NCBI GenBank assembly: GCA_035222895.1
Contig: JAVYIG010005383.1
Location: 62,001 to 126,000 of the forward strand
Direction: 5' to 3'
Length of the DNA: 64,000 bases
Origin: Strongylocentrotus droebachiensis
Taxonomy: Eukaryota > Echinodermata > Echinoidea > Camarodonta > Strongylocentrotidae
This document shows, in pieces, positions 62,801 to 64,000 of the stretch (position 1 is its first letter; each line of letters opens with the position of its first letter). A model generated the notes under the pieces. It was not told the DNA's origin. It ran no database searches and saw nothing but the letters and a program-made list of their open reading frames with translations. A program made the translations under genes and the position numbers.

Positions 62801-63192
62801 ATAAAGTTTGCATAATTTATTTAAACAGATGAAGATTGCCCAAATGCTTGCCCTTTCGTGAATTTGAATTCCTGAACGTTCACCAGGGCGGTGCAAGTAC
62901 GAATTTGAATGCATTTACGTGCATTTATTAATTTAAACGCACTTTTTACGCATCTATGTGAGAAAATCATGAAATCGCATGCTAATAAATTTAATTGAAT
63001 GAACTTGTTAGCTTTTTGAATGTTGATCTCGGTGATCATTCAAATTCGCTCGAAATTGAATGATCGCATCAAATCGAATGCAATGTTGACGAAATTGGGC
63101 GGGAAAACCTATATCAAAGAAAGTAGGAAAATACAATTTTGGATTGCAGTCCAATTACATCCCTCTAAATCTAGGAACAAACTTACCATCAT
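53635..63192 (-). CDS. Gene B (gene-level span): secreted EGF + fibrinogen C-terminal domain protein
   Basis: Seven minus-strand exons give a complete 325-residue protein in one frame (978 nt with stop). Order: signal peptide split over exons 1-2, a roughly 60-residue segment of unknown type, one EGF domain, and a fibrinogen-related domain of about 210 residues at the C-terminus. Fibrinogen-related proteins include ficolins, tachylectins, tenascins and angiopoietins, and bind sugars, acetylated groups or protein partners outside the cell. A lectin-like immune or matrix role is inferred from family only. It lies upstream of gene A on the same strand (stop at 53635, gene A start at 48221), with retrotransposon remains between. 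Confidence 0.85.
53859..54350. other. Start of the last intron of gene B
   Basis: Short AT-rich spacer with (TAA)n near 53888; nothing else recognised before the nested insertions. Confidence 0.5.
54544..54986. mobile_element. TTAA-flanked MITE inserted in the left arm of F2
   Basis: Ends AGGTATTACAAAGTTTTGG and AGGTAATACAAAGTTTTGG, with TTAA at 54540-54543 and 54987-54990. The right arm of F2 still has the empty site cgcccTTAAgtc (complement at 56172-56180), proving insertion after F2 formed. Confidence 0.9.
55458..56122. mobile_element. Tc1/mariner-like MITE inserted in the right arm of F2
   Basis: 28-bp inverted ends (55458-55485 and 56095-56122, two mismatches, starting CAGTGTGAGTCC) with TA on each side. 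Removing it and one TA restores exact complementarity with the left arm around gcactaatatagcacatc. Its own interior is also a long inverted repeat. Confidence 0.88.
56389..56737. mobile_element. Foldback MITE with 9-bp target duplication (Mutator-like)
   Basis: Palindromic arms starting TAGCCTATAATCTAG, with a central loop near 56565. TGTAGAATG occurs directly before (56380-56388) and after (56738-56746). Nine-base duplications are typical of Mutator-like elements. It ends 36 bases from the gene B exon 6 donor. Confidence 0.82.
56774..57041 (-). CDS. Gene B exon 6: fibrinogen domain core
   Basis: Residues 163-251, phase 0 to 1. VFQRRQDGTVDFYQDWAAYK, GFGDLEAEFWLGNDIIH and LRVYMVDLGG are classic. 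The donor (ACAG|GTTCGA) is non-consensus at +3 to +6, and a foldback element ends 36 bases beyond the exon edge. Acceptor attttcgcag|GTC. Confidence 0.92.
57555..57697 (-). CDS. Gene B exon 5: start of fibrinogen C-terminal domain
   Basis: Residues 115-162, phase 1 to 0. KDCSEIYSTGERISGVYKI then VYCNIDEAGGWL is the standard opening of the domain (DC-x-G-GVY-I-P, V-C-M-GGWT). Acceptor catctttcag|ACA; donor CTT|GTAAGA. Confidence 0.92.
58653..59510. mobile_element. MITE with GAATTCACAAA ends, split by a LINE
   Basis: Left end cccgaattcacaaaggaggt and right end ccttgtgaattcaggcc match the element at 46827. The inner part is displaced by the retrotransposon at 58690-59395; GTCATAA occurs at both junctions. 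Confidence 0.65.
58690..59395 (-). mobile_element. Non-LTR retrotransposon L-C, 3' end with C-terminal coding part
   Basis: Minus strand: HNLRNSDPKIQLPKPKTEF, SFYHSSKLFNCL and a stop at 59194-59196, the C-terminal pattern of CR1/L2/jockey proteins. The untranslated tail runs to an (AAAT)n end at 58710-58735. 5' truncated. Confidence 0.75.
59515..59815. mobile_element. TTAA-flanked foldback MITE with TTGATATCAA palindromes
   Basis: Arms of about 70 bp (gcagggctccgacttagccg and complement), with TTAA at 59511-59514 and 59816-59819. The interior has repeated TTCTTGATATCAAGAA-type palindromes. Confidence 0.75.
60069..60170 (-). CDS. Gene B exon 4: EGF-like domain
   Basis: Residues 81-114, phase 1 to 1, a typical single-domain EGF exon: DCLSNPCLHGSTCNETYDGY then KCMCSVCSSGNQC. 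It follows the EGF cysteine spacing C-x4-C-x5-C, then C-x-C. Acceptor ttttaccccag|ACT; donor CAAG|GTAAGA. Confidence 0.85.
60273..60459. mobile_element. TTAA-MITE family copy 4
   Basis: TTAA at 60269-60272 and 60460-60463, with the complete set of family words. The best preserved copy here. Confidence 0.8.
60865..61044 (-). CDS. Gene B exon 3: N-terminal segment of unknown type
   Basis: Residues 21-80, phase 1 to 1. Acidic, with two short cysteine motifs (VSCPMISDVSCPTM), one N-glycosylation sequon (NLT) and a final cysteine before the EGF exon. No family recognised. Acceptor catttaatgcag|CAC; donor CCAG|GTAACT. Confidence 0.75.
61470..62150. repeat. ~105-bp minisatellite, about eight copies
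   Basis: Units start at actgaattcagacaagg (61477, 61549, 61651, 61728, 61815, 61929, 62039, 62131). Most contain the hairpin CCGCGCTTTGCGCGG. Located in intron 2 of gene B. Related, in inverse orientation, to 24540-24860. Confidence 0.9.
62384..62438 (-). CDS. Gene B exon 2: hydrophobic core of signal peptide
   Basis: Phase 0 to 1, VSFNGLLLLLIMMNISTR. Acceptor gtttttctacag|GTT; donor AGAG|GTAGGA. Confidence 0.7.
63187..63192 (-). CDS. Gene B exon 1: two-codon start exon
   Basis: ATGATG directly followed by GTAAGT (phase 0). Joined to exon 2 it gives MMVSFNGLLLLLIMMNISTR, a good signal peptide, whereas exon 2 alone has only an internal Met. The 5' untranslated part lies to the right; its start is not visible. 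Confidence 0.6.
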
Positions 63193-64000
63193 ATTAAATG
63201 TTTATTCCTCCAAATGTATATAATGATGTGAATTTGTCTATATGAAGAGACCATTTTCGTAATGTAATCAAATTTAATGCACAAATCTTTGGTAAGTGCC
63301 ATATTACAAATTATTCAATTACGCATATTTGTATTTCAATAGTCAGATTGCGAATCTGCCCTATGTAACAAAATGTAATACAATGCAATGAGCATTCTGA
63401 CTATTAAAATACAATTGTTCGTAACAGGTGAATGAAATAATTTGTAACGAGGCACTTAACAAAAATGTATGTATTGAATTTGATCATCGTTACAAACATG
63501 GCCTATTGAGTCGACAATATAGGAATCTGACTATGGTGACTGCATGTATGCATATTTGGTTACAATTAAGCAGCTTACATCCAACAATCTATAACAAATA
63601 TTTTAAAAAGCGCTTTCCCCAATCTGTCTTTCCCACGTATTTTAGAATTGCAATGTAGATCTCATTTTTCAAACATTCATTACTCTCCGACGTGTCTCGT
63701 ACTATTGGTCGGATTTAGTTTAAATTTTCGCCACACTATTTCTCTTATTTTTCAGCTTTCATGCAAATGAACAAATTACAGAGGTTGGACTGCACTTTAA
63801 AACCATTTGCAAAAACATTTGTAATCATACAAGATGAGTCAGCATCAAGCAGTAACCTTATTTGACTCTTATGCATTTATTATATTTCCATATTCATATC
63901 CACAACTAAACTCCATGCCCATGGCATGATGGTTGATGACGTATTTCGAAGTACGATACAGCGCTATCTGAGAATCTACGTATACAGCAACGCTAACTCT
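63193..64000. other. Region upstream of gene B start
   Basis: AT-rich. It should hold the 5' untranslated region and promoter of gene B, but no TATA box, initiator or other site could be assigned. A short inverted repeat lies at 63290-63415 (atatttgtatttcaatagtc and its complement). Confidence 0.4.

Overview
The window is eukaryotic nuclear DNA. It shows small coding exons with GT/AG junctions, long introns, secreted multidomain proteins and dense interspersed repeats (foldback MITEs, TTAA- and TA-flanked elements, hAT-like elements, SINEs, non-LTR retrotransposons, poly-G tracts). The domain mix (EAR/EPTP repeats, a NIDO domain, an EGF + fibrinogen-C lectin-like protein) and the repeat style suggest a marine invertebrate deuterostome, most likely an echinoderm such as a sea urchin. 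That assignment is an inference.

Gene A (minus strand, 48228 down to beyond position 1) fills three quarters of the window. I traced 34 exons that join in one continuous reading frame, with phase agreement at every junction: about 2,012 residues, with the 3' end outside the window. Order from the N-terminus: signal peptide; basic linker; seven EAR repeats (47219-38010), expected to form one seven-bladed propeller; a long array of about two dozen copies of a 40-50 residue repeat (36970-27810; core V-x-G-x-V-N-G-V-D-L-S ... Q-T-I-T-G-x-K-T-F) that I cannot match to a named family; a NIDO domain preceded by a triplicated 27-bp microexon (26822-16412); more of the same array (9765-863); and a further EAR-like blade at the left edge. 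The NIDO cassette is symmetric in phase (1-1) and its last exon has an in-frame TAA five bases inside the intron. The locus can therefore be read as a long protein with NIDO inside, a shorter one ending after NIDO (about 1,342 residues), or one skipping NIDO.

Gene B (minus strand, 63192-53635) has seven exons encoding a 325-residue secreted protein: signal peptide split after two codons, unknown N-terminal segment, one EGF domain, then a fibrinogen C-terminal domain ending in a normal stop.

The remaining DNA is repeats. 10.0-16.0 kb is three tandem units of a family carrying tRNA-like segments and CRE-like sites, ending in an array of eight hairpins; a fourth unit lies at 20.4-21.9 kb. 17.7-18.9 kb is a tandem repeat rich in TGACCT, including perfect DR1 motifs. 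25.4-26.9 kb is a recent tandem duplication carrying the microexon. 50.5-53.0 kb and 58.7-59.4 kb hold dead non-LTR retrotransposons. The intron at 53.9-56.8 kb is a nest of insertions in which the two arms of a foldback element document each other's pre-insertion sites. No protein-coding gene was found on the plus strand.
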